DNA of 64,000 nt. Origin: Emticicia sp. C21 (GTDB lineage: Bacteria; Bacteroidota; Bacteroidia; Cytophagales; Spirosomataceae). The DNA lies in the NCBI RefSeq assembly GCF_003418935.1, contig NZ_QVMT01000003.1, forward strand, positions 434,001 through 498,000. Reading direction: 5' to 3'. Below are positions 40,749 to 48,082 of the stretch, one piece after another. The notes beneath the pieces are model-generated. The model did no database searches and was not told the DNA's origin. It saw only the letters and a list, made by a program, of their open reading frames with translations. The translations under genes and the position numbers were made by a program. How positions within the stretch are numbered: position 1 is the stretch's first letter; every line of letters starts with the position of its first letter.

Positions 40749-41630
40749 ATGGAGCTAAGGCAACTGAAATATTTTTTGAAAGCAAAGGAGCTATTAAACT
40801 TTACCGAGGCCGCCAATGTATTGAATATCAGCCAGAGTACACTATCACAACAAATAAAACAGCTGGAAGATGAACTGCATGTACTTTTGTTTAACCGTAT
40901 AGGCAAGCGAATTACGCTTACCGAAGCAGGTGAGGTATTTGGCGAATATGCGGCACAGAGTATCAACAGAGCCAATGACGGTTTATTGGTTTTGCAGGAT
41001 CTGAAAAACCTCAATAAGGGAAAAATAACCATTGGCGTGATTTACTCCATGCGGATTCTTTTTGCCAGAACATTGATAGAGTTTGCAAGGCAATATCCCA
41101 ATATCAAAATACAGGTGGTCTTTGGTACTACCAAAGACCTGCTCGAAAAACTCAATGCAAATGAATTTGATTTTATTCTGACATTCCACGAAAATCTCAA
41201 AGAACCCCATCTGAAATGCCAGGCGCTTCTCAAAGCAAATATGGTGCTGGTGACTGCCAGAAAATCGGCATTGGCCCAGAAAAAAAGTATATCACTTGAT
41301 GAAGTGGCCCAATTGCCATTAGCATTACCTTTCAGCGGTTATAGCACCATTCATTTTTTTGTGCAATCATTCAGCCGAAAGAATCTGGAACCCAATATTT
41401 GTATGGAAATCAACGATATTCCGACTCTGTTCGAGATAGTAAAAACAGGACATTGGCATACCATATTGAGCGATACCAGTGTAAACGACCCAGAGGTAGT
41501 GGGTATTCCGATTGATGGAAAAAACATGAAGCGAACCATCATGATAATATCACTCAAAGAAGCCTACGAAAAGAAAGCCGTGAAAAAATTCTATGAGCTG
41601 CTGGCAAGCATGCATGCTAAGAATCTTTGA
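40749..41630 (+). CDS. LysR-family transcriptional regulator
   Basis: A 293-residue regulator. The winged helix is textbook (MELRQLKYFLKAKELLNFTEAANVLNISQSTLSQQIKQLEDEL, residues 1-43) and the effector domain starts near residue 90 (GKITIGVIYSMRILFARTLIEFA). It resembles CynR/CbbR-like members in general layout. The adjacent divergent EthD-family gene and the shared inverted repeat make that gene its likeliest target. The effector is unknown. Confidence 0.93.
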   Translation: MELRQLKYFLKAKELLNFTEAANVLNISQSTLSQQIKQLEDELHVLLFNRIGKRITLTEAGEVFGEYAAQSINRANDGLLVLQDLKNLNKGKITIGVIYSMRILFARTLIEFARQYPNIKIQVVFGTTKDLLEKLNANEFDFILTFHENLKEPHLKCQALLKANMVLVTARKSALAQKKSISLDEVAQLPLALPFSGYSTIHFFVQSFSRKNLEPNICMEINDIPTLFEIVKTGHWHTILSDTSVNDPEVVGIPIDGKNMKRTIMIISLKEAYEKKAVKKFYELLASMHAKNL

Positions 41631-41672
41631 TAGTAAGATTCCTGCAGAAGTGGGAAAAATACAACCTATATA

Positions 41673-41704
41673 TTGTATTTTAGGAACTAAATTTAGTATC
41701 TTTA
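41673..41704 (+). promoter_or_regulatory. Promoter with palindrome ahead of the GNAT toxin-antitoxin-like pair
   Basis: TTG (41673-41675), 21 bp, then TATCTTTA (41697-41704, 7 of 8 matches to TAnnTTTG). The perfect palindrome CTAAATTTAG (41687-41696) lies directly before the -7 box, a suitable place for autorepression by the encoded pair. Confidence 0.5.
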
Positions 41705-41735
41705 CGTAGTTACTTCAATAAAAAATAATCAATTT

Positions 41736-41888
41736 ATGGCAAAGCCAATTAAAGAGACTCCGATTTTAAAGGGAGCAGATGCAGCGAAGTTTAGAGAGCA
41801 AAATAAAACTGTTCAAAAGATTTCTGCAGAGGAGCGTGCTAGGATTAAAGAAAATTTTAAAAGATTAAATTCTATCGCTCAATTCTAA
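41736..41888 (+). CDS. Small protein preceding a GNAT toxin-like gene, putative antitoxin
   Basis: A 50-residue basic, helical protein (MAKPIKETPILKGADAAKF, then SAEERARIKENFKRLNSIAQF). Its stop overlaps the start of the acetyltransferase gene (TAATG), so the two are translationally coupled. It is not a ribbon-helix-helix DUF1778 protein, the usual partner of TacT/AtaT toxins; no DNA-binding domain is evident. Short proteins with a KETP.L.G.DA.KF opening in front of GNAT genes are something I recall from other Bacteroidota, which supports it as a real gene. The antitoxin role is inferred from position and size only. Confidence 0.7.
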   Translation: MAKPIKETPILKGADAAKFREQNKTVQKISAEERARIKENFKRLNSIAQF

Positions 41889-42436
41889 TGGATTTAGAAG
41901 AATTTTTAAAGAATTTTAAGTTAATTAGATTAAGTGAAGACCATGTGTTAAAGCCATTTAATTGTGGTAATGTTGATTTAAATGACTTTTTTCTTAATGA
42001 CTCTAAAGCATATCAAAAGCAGCTTTTAGCAGTCACCTATATCATAGAAAGCGACGATGAAACCGTCGCTTTTTTCAGTTTGTTAAATGACAAAATAGTT
42101 TTTGAAACAGCAAAAGATGGAAGAAAAAACTTCTGGAATTTATTGAATAGAAGTATTCCTAATTCTAAACGTACCTATAGTGGCTATCCAGCTATGAAAA
42201 TAGGGAGATTAGGGGTAAGTAGTAATTTCCAAGGTAGAGATATTGGAACTTTAATAATCGACTATTTAAAGGATTTATTTATTACGAATAATAGAACGGG
42301 TTGTAAGTTTATTACCGTTGATGCCTACAAACAGTCATTAAATTTTTATATAAGAAATGGCTTTCAATTCTTAACAGATAAAGATGAAGATGATGAAACA
42401 AGGTTAATGTATTTTAATTTATCTGCAATGTTATAA
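41888..42436 (+). CDS. GNAT acetyltransferase, TacT/AtaT toxin-like
   Basis: A 182-residue GNAT-fold N-acetyltransferase. The N terminus HVLKPFNCGNVDLNDFFLND matches the F.CG...LN.FL signature of aminoacyl-tRNA-acetylating toxins (TacT, AtaT, ItaT). The acetyl-CoA site is PAMKIGRLGVSSNFQGRDIG (Gln-Gly-Arg-x-x-Gly) and the C-terminal Tyr-containing part is LNFYIRNGFQFL. Preceded and overlapped by a 50-residue gene that could be its antitoxin. The acidic tail DKDEDDET before the last strand is distinctive. Whether it is toxic cannot be told; the catalytic motif appears complete. Confidence 0.8.
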   Translation: MDLEEFLKNFKLIRLSEDHVLKPFNCGNVDLNDFFLNDSKAYQKQLLAVTYIIESDDETVAFFSLLNDKIVFETAKDGRKNFWNLLNRSIPNSKRTYSGYPAMKIGRLGVSSNFQGRDIGTLIIDYLKDLFITNNRTGCKFITVDAYKQSLNFYIRNGFQFLTDKDEDDETRLMYFNLSAML

Positions 42437-42490
42437 TATACTTTTTTCTTGCTATCAAATTATAAAATTATAGCTGCTAACTTATAAAAG

Positions 42491-42531
42491 AACTCAAGAC
42501 AAAACTCCTTGCCTAAAACTTTGCTTGAGTT
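42491..42531. terminator. Weak hairpin after the GNAT gene
   Basis: Arms AACTCAAG / CTTGAGTT around a 25-base loop. No long T tract. Confidence 0.3.
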
Positions 42532-42698
42532 GTTACATTTCGTTTCTTCCTGAAACTTATACAACAAGGCCTACACAGTGGCTATATATTAAGCCCTGCC
42601 AGAGGCACCATAAGCAACTTATCCTCCAAACAATTGATTATCAAGCAACAATTCCTTAGCTTTGGCTCATAATTAGCGCCCTCTAACCCGAAACTGCA

Positions 42699-43346
42699 AT
42701 GCCCATCAGAATCCTCATTGTAGACGACCATCAGATTTTATTGGATAGCCTGTCCCTCTTAATTTCTTCTATTCCGAACATGGAAGTGGTCGGTACCTTA
42801 TACGACAGCCGGAAAGTACCGGATTTCTTAGAAAACAATGAAATTGATATACTGGTTAGCGATATGAATATGCCTTATCTGACCGGCATAGACCTCACAC
42901 TTAAAGTCCGTAACCATTATCCGAATCTGAAAATTCTGATGCTGACTGTCAACGACGAGGCCGAGAATATCCGCCATGCGTTTCAGGCAGGTATATCGGG
43001 TTATGTGACCAAAAAAGCCAATCGTTCAGAACTGGAAAAAGCGCTTACTACTATAGCTAAAGGGGAAAAGTATTTCAGTGAAGCGGTGCTGAAAGAACTG
43101 CTGACACCCGTCTCGATGAGTGCCAGTCCAATCGAAGAAATACAGCCTGAACCCAAAGCCCTCACCCTGCGTGAATTGGAAATAGTAAAGCTGATTGCAC
43201 AGGAATTATCCTCTTCTCAAATCGCCGACCGACTGTTTATCAGTGTAGGTACGGTAGAAAATCATCGACACAATATTTTGCAGAAACTGGGTGTGAAAAA
43301 TACCATTGGTATCATCAAATATGCTATTAAGTATCGCCTCATTTAA
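42699..43346 (+). CDS. NarL/FixJ-type response regulator
   Basis: A 215-residue response regulator. The receiver has the acidic pair Asp9/Asp10, phospho-acceptor Asp55 (LVSDMNMPYLTG) and KK after VT. The C-terminal LuxR/GerE helix-turn-helix is LTLRELEIVKLIAQELSSSQIADRLFIS, then VGTVENHRHNI. The stop region overlaps by 4 bp the stop of the convergent histidine-kinase gene, its probable partner. Candidate binding boxes for a NarL-type protein occur upstream of the kinase gene (45329-45368) and of the signalling cluster (47942-47982). Confidence 0.93.
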   Translation: MPIRILIVDDHQILLDSLSLLISSIPNMEVVGTLYDSRKVPDFLENNEIDILVSDMNMPYLTGIDLTLKVRNHYPNLKILMLTVNDEAENIRHAFQAGISGYVTKKANRSELEKALTTIAKGEKYFSEAVLKELLTPVSMSASPIEEIQPEPKALTLRELEIVKLIAQELSSSQIADRLFISVGTVENHRHNILQKLGVKNTIGIIKYAIKYRLI

Positions 43347-45214
43347 AGTGTAACATCAACCTGTACATTGGTGCCATGCGTGCTTTGGCGGGTTATCTGC
43401 ACCCGTCCGTTCAGATTATCTACCCGTGAATGCACATTCCGTAAGCCTACACCATTGGCGGTCTGTTTTATATCTATTCCCTTGCCGTTGTCTGATACCG
43501 TGAGCGAGATCCGGTCGTCTTGTTGTGTCAGGCTTACCCATGCCTGTGTAGCCTGGGCATGTTTCAGAATATTGTTAATCAGTTCTAAGGCAATATTGTA
43601 GAGTTCATGTTCCAGTTGAGGTTCAAGCCGATGAGTAATACCCTCGGTCAGGAAATGGAAACCTATATGGCGGTTGGAAATATTATTCAGTAGCTTTTGT
43701 AGTGCCACCACCAGCCCTTGCGTTTCTAGTTCGGCAGGCAAAAGGTTATGCGAAATGAGCCGGACATCCATATAAATATCATCCAGAACCTTGACGAAAT
43801 CTGATAATATTTTCTGGTCTTGCTCACTGTATTTCGAGGTGTCCAGAGCTTCAAAGCGCCATTTCAGAGCTACTATTTTGGTATTCAGGTTATCATGGAG
43901 CTCAGACGCGACCCGTTTCCGTTCGATGGTCTGGCCTTTAAACATGGCACCCGAAATCTCATCGTTTTTGGCTTTTAGTTCTTCATTCTTGGTTTTTAGC
44001 TGCTTATTATTCCAGAATACATAGCCTACCAAACCTAAGCCTAAAAGCAGGCTGGCAATGAGTGTATTCCTTATCCACTCATCACGTTCATTGGCACGTT
44101 TCAGGTTTTCGTTTTCAAGGGTTTTTATCTGGTTTTTCTGCTTTTCGTCTTCATATTTCACCTGCCATTCACCAAAGTTCTGATTCAGTTTTCGAGTTTC
44201 GGCTTCATCTTCGTATTGCTTCACTTTTTCTAAATAAGTAAAAGCTTTAGCCGGTTGGTTGAGTGCTTTGTAGGTCTGGTATAAGGTTTTGTTCAGCGCA
44301 TTGTTATAATAAGGAAAATTGAGAAAGTTGGCGTTTTGCTCGCCCATTAAAGATAGTTGCAGGGCATTTTGGTAATCTTTCTTTTCCAGATAATATCGCC
44401 CCACAAAAGCCCCGATCTGGCTTAGTACATACTTAGCTTCGTTGAGTGATTTATTCTGTTGGCACACGGCAATTATTTCATCCAGCATTGTCCGGCCTTC
44501 TTGTTCTTTCCCCATATTCAGCAAACTCAGGCTTTGGCCTAGTTTACTGATATAATAATAATCGAACCAGTCGCGGCGGTTTTTCTTTTCTATCAGTTGT
44601 ATCACCTCTCCGGCATTGCGGTAGCATTCCTTGTAGTCTTTCAATACAAAAATATAATATCCGGCCAGTGTGATCTGGATATTGGCCCAAACTGCCGTGT
44701 CTTTCTTGACTTGCGGCATAGCCAAAGCATCTTTGATGTATTGCAGGTAACGCTGTTGTCCTTCTTTCGGAATCTGATTTTCAATCATATTCCAGTTCAT
44801 GAGCGGAATAAATTTGTTATTGACCTTGAGGTAATGCTCGTAGTCTTTCTGTTGCTTAAAAGCCAGCATAGCCCGTTCTAAATCATAAAAGGCGGCATAG
44901 AGTTCGTTGGTGAACAGGTGCATAGTGCCACTCATGAAATTATAGTGTGCCCGGGCTTTGCTCCATTGGGTAGTTTCCAAGATTTGCTGAAAGTCTTTTT
45001 TCAGGCGATTATAGGCGGCGGTATCTCCTTTAGGTACTTCGTATGTCAGGTCTCTGAGAACCAGTATCATTAATGAATCTCTTTTGATGGAAGCCTTTTG
45101 CGTACGTAGTTTTTCAAAAGTTGTGGTAAGAGAGTCAAGGGTTTTATTAGCAGTTTGTGCTGATAGTAGGTGGCAGGTGAAGCAGTATAGTATCAGAAGA
45201 ATGGCTCTTGGCAT
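43343..45214 (-). CDS. TPR-containing HisKA_3 sensor histidine kinase
   Basis: A 623-residue NarX/DegS-type kinase. A signal peptide (MPRAILLILYCFTCHLLSAQ) is followed by an exported helical region with TPR-like repeats (about residues 60-340, for example YYNNALNKTLYQTYKALNQP), a coiled coil, one membrane helix (NTLIASLLLGLGLVGYVFW), and a cytosolic HisKA_3 domain with RKRVASELHDNLNTKI bearing the phospho-accepting His. The HATPase has ELINNILKHA and VSDNGKGID. It is convergent with the NarL-type regulator gene. Its promoter region carries paired palindromic boxes, suggesting control by that regulator. Confidence 0.92.
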   Translation of the reverse strand: MPRAILLILYCFTCHLLSAQTANKTLDSLTTTFEKLRTQKASIKRDSLMILVLRDLTYEVPKGDTAAYNRLKKDFQQILETTQWSKARAHYNFMSGTMHLFTNELYAAFYDLERAMLAFKQQKDYEHYLKVNNKFIPLMNWNMIENQIPKEGQQRYLQYIKDALAMPQVKKDTAVWANIQITLAGYYIFVLKDYKECYRNAGEVIQLIEKKNRRDWFDYYYISKLGQSLSLLNMGKEQEGRTMLDEIIAVCQQNKSLNEAKYVLSQIGAFVGRYYLEKKDYQNALQLSLMGEQNANFLNFPYYNNALNKTLYQTYKALNQPAKAFTYLEKVKQYEDEAETRKLNQNFGEWQVKYEDEKQKNQIKTLENENLKRANERDEWIRNTLIASLLLGLGLVGYVFWNNKQLKTKNEELKAKNDEISGAMFKGQTIERKRVASELHDNLNTKIVALKWRFEALDTSKYSEQDQKILSDFVKVLDDIYMDVRLISHNLLPAELETQGLVVALQKLLNNISNRHIGFHFLTEGITHRLEPQLEHELYNIALELINNILKHAQATQAWVSLTQQDDRISLTVSDNGKGIDIKQTANGVGLRNVHSRVDNLNGRVQITRQSTHGTNVQVDVTL

Positions 45215-45281
45215 GGGGTTAAGTATTTAATTCTATGTGTTTGCAATAGATGTTTACGAAACAACATTGCTGTTCATCCTG

Positions 45282-45313
45282 AAAAGATACAACCCAAAAG
45301 CCTTTATATCCAA
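45282..45313 (-). promoter_or_regulatory. Candidate promoter of the NarX-type kinase gene
   Basis: On the minus strand TTG (45313-45311), 21 bp, then TATCTTTT (45289-45282, 7 of 8 to TAnnTTTG). About 68 bp before the start codon. Confidence 0.45.
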
Positions 45314-45328
45314 GTGCTTAGTGCAAAA

Positions 45329-45368
45329 TGTAGGTTTCCCTACAGGAGTAAATACAGGGTTTCCTGTA
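45329..45368. promoter_or_regulatory. Paired palindromic boxes, probable response-regulator operator
   Basis: TGTAGGTTTCCCTACA (45329-45344) and TACAGGGTTTCCTGTA (45353-45368). Each has 6-bp inverted arms around 4 bp, and the two starts are 24 bp apart, just upstream of the kinase promoter. The first box is identical to the one at 47942. Confidence 0.65.
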
Positions 45369-45689
45369 CATAAAATATTCGGTTTTGCAGAGTATAAGTA
45401 TTAGTTATGGGTAATATTTTGTAGAAAGGTATAGTATTCGGATGCCAACGAAAGAGATTTATAAAACTTATTTTGCAGACAGGAAATAAGTTACAACTTT
45501 CTTATAGATTTGTTTAGGATGATTTCTTTTCTTTAAAATGTATTGTTGTGGCTGCGTCTGCATCAAATGAAAGCCTGAATAGGAGGCATCCGCATGAAGA
45601 ATAGCTTAACAGTATGAATATTCTAAAAACCTGCCTGAAGACTTTGAAAACACAAACTTAAGTAGGAAATTTATTGGTTTATGTCTGAT

Positions 45690-45999
45690 TACCTGCCACG
45701 AAAATGGAATTGAAAAAAGTAGACAATATAGTGACTGCCTTTTTGAACAAGGAGAGAGCTTTCCAGCTATCAGCCACGAAAGCAGCATCAGAAAAGGTTA
45801 CCAATACGGGGGGAACCTTTTTGAATGAGGTGCAGAGAACTTTCCAGCTATCAACCACGAAAACGGCATCAGAAAAGGTTACCAATACGGGGGGAACCTT
45901 TTTGAACAGTGGCAGAGACCTTTCCAGCTATCAACCACGAAAGCAGCATCAGAAAAGGTTACCAATACGGGGGGAACCTTTTTGAATGAGGGTAGATAG
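45690..45999. repeat. Tandem repeat array, unit about 80 bp
   Basis: Three nearly identical units begin TTTCCAGCTATCA at 45760, 45841 and 45921 (periods 81 and 80). Each contains CCACGAAA, GCATCAGAAAAGGTTACC, AATACGGGGGGAACC and TTTTTGAA. A diverged fourth unit precedes them (45690-45757). Changes among the units are few, so the array is recent or kept uniform. Confidence 0.8.
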
Positions 46000-46077
46000 G
46001 TTCGAGATTATCTAAGTAATGAAAATCCTGAACAACTTATATTTAAGCATCAGTAGTTATTCCTGAAATTATTTAAA

Positions 46078-46529
46078 ATGGACAGGTCAGCATTAGAACA
46101 ACATGAAACCTATATGCGTATTTGTATAGACCTTGCTAAAATGGCTAAGCAAAGGGGAGATAGCCCCGTAGGTTCAATAATCGTACAGAATGGTAGTATT
46201 ATTGGTAAAGGAATTGAGGGCGGGAAAACGCATAAAGACATTACTTTTCATGCCGAAATAGAAGCCATACGCGAGGCTACCAGACATCTTGGTAAACAAG
46301 ATTTATCTGATTGTATACTATATACCACACATGAGCCATGTATAATGTGTTCGTATATGATACGACATACAAAATTCCATTCATTGTAACCGGACTTACC
46401 ACAGGCGACATTGGTGGGTTTAGTTCTCAATTACCTTTATTACTTGATACCACCATTAAAAAGTGGGCTGCGCCACCGCGCTTAATCAATGGTATATTGG
46501 AAAAAGAATGTAGGGAGTTGAGTAAGTAG
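46078..46529 (+). pseudogene. Nucleoside/tRNA-type deaminase split by a one-base frameshift
   Basis: The first frame encodes a zinc-dependent cytidine-deaminase-fold protein with the HAE motif (FHAEIEAI) and the PCxxC motif (THEPCIMCSYMI), then ends early as HTKFHSL. The missing C-terminal part continues in another frame as IPFIVTGLTTGDIGGFSSQLPLLL to LEKECREL. One extra A in the run of four A residues at 46371-46374 would restore a normal protein of about 150 residues. The reaction would be hydrolytic deamination of guanine, cytosine or a related base; guanine-deaminase-like members end similarly. Either a recent pseudogene or a sequencing error in a homopolymer. Confidence 0.8.
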
Positions 46530-46802
46530 CTAAGAAAGTAATTAAAAAATGACAAAGACCGACCAATCAAAACACAATATCTGTGTAGCTGCTATCAGGA
46601 GAAAAACGATGAAGCCATACGACTTTAAATGGACAAAGTTTTATGAGTATAATGCAGAGTTTCCTTATTCAGCACTTCAATGAACTAGTTTTTTACAATA
46701 AATCTGCCTTCATTACCTCCTTAAAACTCCTCCATTTTTCTCTTTTTGGGCAATATATATGGCATGGCATGACTTTTTAATCATCTGGGATTATAAAGAT
46801 TT

Positions 46803-47702
46803 ATGACGAATATGAGACTTATTCAAATCGCAATCGTGCTGTGTTTTTTTGCGGCTGGTTGCAATAATCAACAAAAACAACGCAATATGGAGACACAGGA
46901 AAAGAGCGAGGTAACTCAAACAACCACTGCCGTTTCAAAAGACGGTACCGCTATCGCTTATGAAAAAACCGGACAAGGGCCTGCCATTATTCTGGTGAAT
47001 GGTGCTTTGTCTGACCGCAAAACCTACGACCAGACAGGTTGGACCAGCATGCTTGCAAAAAACTTCACCGTAATTATTTACGACCGACGAGGCCGGGGTG
47101 AAAGCACGGATACAAAACCGTATGATGCAGAACGGGAAATTGAAGATATCAAAGCCCTTATAGATATAGCCGGAGGTAGCGCGTATTTATTTGGCTCATC
47201 CAGTGGTGCTGCCTTGTCGCTTCTTGCTGCCGAAAAACTTGGGCCTGAAAAAGTAACCAAACTGGCACTCTATGAACCGCCCTACGGGTCTAACGTCAAA
47301 AAAGAGTTTGCTAAGCAGAAAATTAAGGTAAACGAGTTGGTAGATGATGGCAAACCTGCTGATGCCATTGCTTTCTTTATGGAAAGTCTGGGAACACCGC
47401 CTGACCAACTGGAAGGAATGAAGAAATCGCCACAGTGGGATGGCATGGTAAGCATGGGGCATACGCTTGTATATGATTTTGAGGTTTTGAGAGATGGGGA
47501 AGTGCCTAAGGATGTGGCAAAAAATATAACTATCCCAACACTGGTAATGAATGGTGAAAAGAGTTTTGATTTCATGGCTGCCACTGCAGATACTGTTGCG
47601 GAAGCTATTCCGGGCGCTCAGCGTAAAACTATCAAAGGACAAACGCATAATCCTTCTCCCGAATCAGTTGTGCCGGTATTGGTAGAATTTTTTGGTAAGT
47701 AG
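46803..47702 (+). CDS. Lipoprotein alpha/beta hydrolase
   Basis: A 299-residue hydrolase. The N terminus is a lipoprotein signal (Cys20 after CFFAAG), which is rare for alpha/beta hydrolases, followed by a Gln/Thr-rich linker. The hydrolase domain runs from AIAYEKTGQGPAIILVNGA. The nucleophile elbow is FGSSSGA with Ser133. The oxyanion segment is VNGALSD and the catalytic His is likely in KGQTHNPS near residue 291. YDRRGRGES is the typical strand-4 turn. Substrate unknown; the enzyme is probably attached to the periplasmic face of a membrane. A hairpin follows at 47733. Confidence 0.9.
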   Translation: MTNMRLIQIAIVLCFFAAGCNNQQKQRNMETQEKSEVTQTTTAVSKDGTAIAYEKTGQGPAIILVNGALSDRKTYDQTGWTSMLAKNFTVIIYDRRGRGESTDTKPYDAEREIEDIKALIDIAGGSAYLFGSSSGAALSLLAAEKLGPEKVTKLALYEPPYGSNVKKEFAKQKIKVNELVDDGKPADAIAFFMESLGTPPDQLEGMKKSPQWDGMVSMGHTLVYDFEVLRDGEVPKDVAKNITIPTLVMNGEKSFDFMAATADTVAEAIPGAQRKTIKGQTHNPSPESVVPVLVEFFGK

Positions 47703-47732
47703 GCATCTGAATTAATATATTATTTGTTGACA

Positions 47733-47778
47733 ATCTCTTTCAGAAATAGTTTAGCACAAGCCTATTTCTGAAAGAGAT
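47733..47778 (+). terminator. Hairpin after the hydrolase gene
   Basis: Perfect 17-bp stem ATCTCTTTCAGAAATAG / CTATTTCTGAAAGAGAT, 12-base loop, 31 bp after the stop. It lacks a T tract, so termination is probable but not certain. Confidence 0.6.
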
Positions 47779-47941
47779 ATGGACGATTTGCTGAACCACA
47801 GGATGCTCCATGGAATGATTGATGGCATACCCAATAACCTCGACCAAGGTAACTGCTCAGTTGTAAAGTACTCACCGTGCTACGAGACTGCTTAATCACT
47901 AATTCTCTGCATTCACCAGATCACTCAATACTACTCCTATC

Positions 47942-47982
47942 TGTAGGTTTCCCTACATATAAAAAATATAGGTTTCCCTACC
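47942..47982. promoter_or_regulatory. Paired palindromic boxes ahead of the signalling cluster
   Basis: TGTAGGTTTCCCTACA (47942-47957) and TATAGGTTTCCCTACC (47967-47982), 25 bp apart. The first is identical over 16 bp to the box at 45329. They end about 47 bp before the -7 element TAATTTTG at 48029. Confidence 0.65.
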
Positions 47983-48028
47983 CCCAAAATGTAGACTATT
48001 GCAGATTTACAGGTGTTGGTATTAGCCA

Positions 48029-48036
48029 TAATTTTG
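48029..48036 (+). promoter_or_regulatory. -7 promoter element of the signalling cluster
   Basis: TAATTTTG matches TAnnTTTG exactly, 47 bp before the ATG at 48083. No good TTG lies at -33 (only TTTAC at 48006), as expected for a promoter that needs an activator. Confidence 0.5.
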
Positions 48037-48082
48037 TATCGTTCAAAAAGCATAGCGATTAAACTAATACACAAGCAAATCT

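Larger units (their letters stand above)
45215..46077. other. Long intergenic region, 863 bp
   Basis: Contains the kinase promoter (45282-45313), the paired boxes (45329-45368), about 300 bp without recognisable content, and an array of 80-bp tandem repeats (45690-45999). Frames through the array exist on both strands but look like by-products of the repeat. Confidence 0.5.
47703..48082. other. Intergenic region with operator boxes, 380 bp
   Basis: Holds the hydrolase hairpin (47733-47778), the paired boxes (47942-47982) and the -7 element (48029-48036) of the downstream signalling cluster. No gene is seen. Confidence 0.55.

Noticed and set aside
45704-45985. Open frames through the 80-bp tandem repeats on both strands
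   Set aside because: Repeat periods of 81 and 80 bp break the frame between units, and the products look like translations of non-coding repeats.
45690-45999. CRISPR array
   Set aside because: The units are contiguous 80-bp repeats with no unique spacers and there are no cas genes in the window.
46549-46683. A 44-codon frame (MTKTDQSKHNICVAAIRRK) after the split deaminase
   Set aside because: No start context, no domain, and it adjoins a decayed gene; probably a remnant or chance frame.
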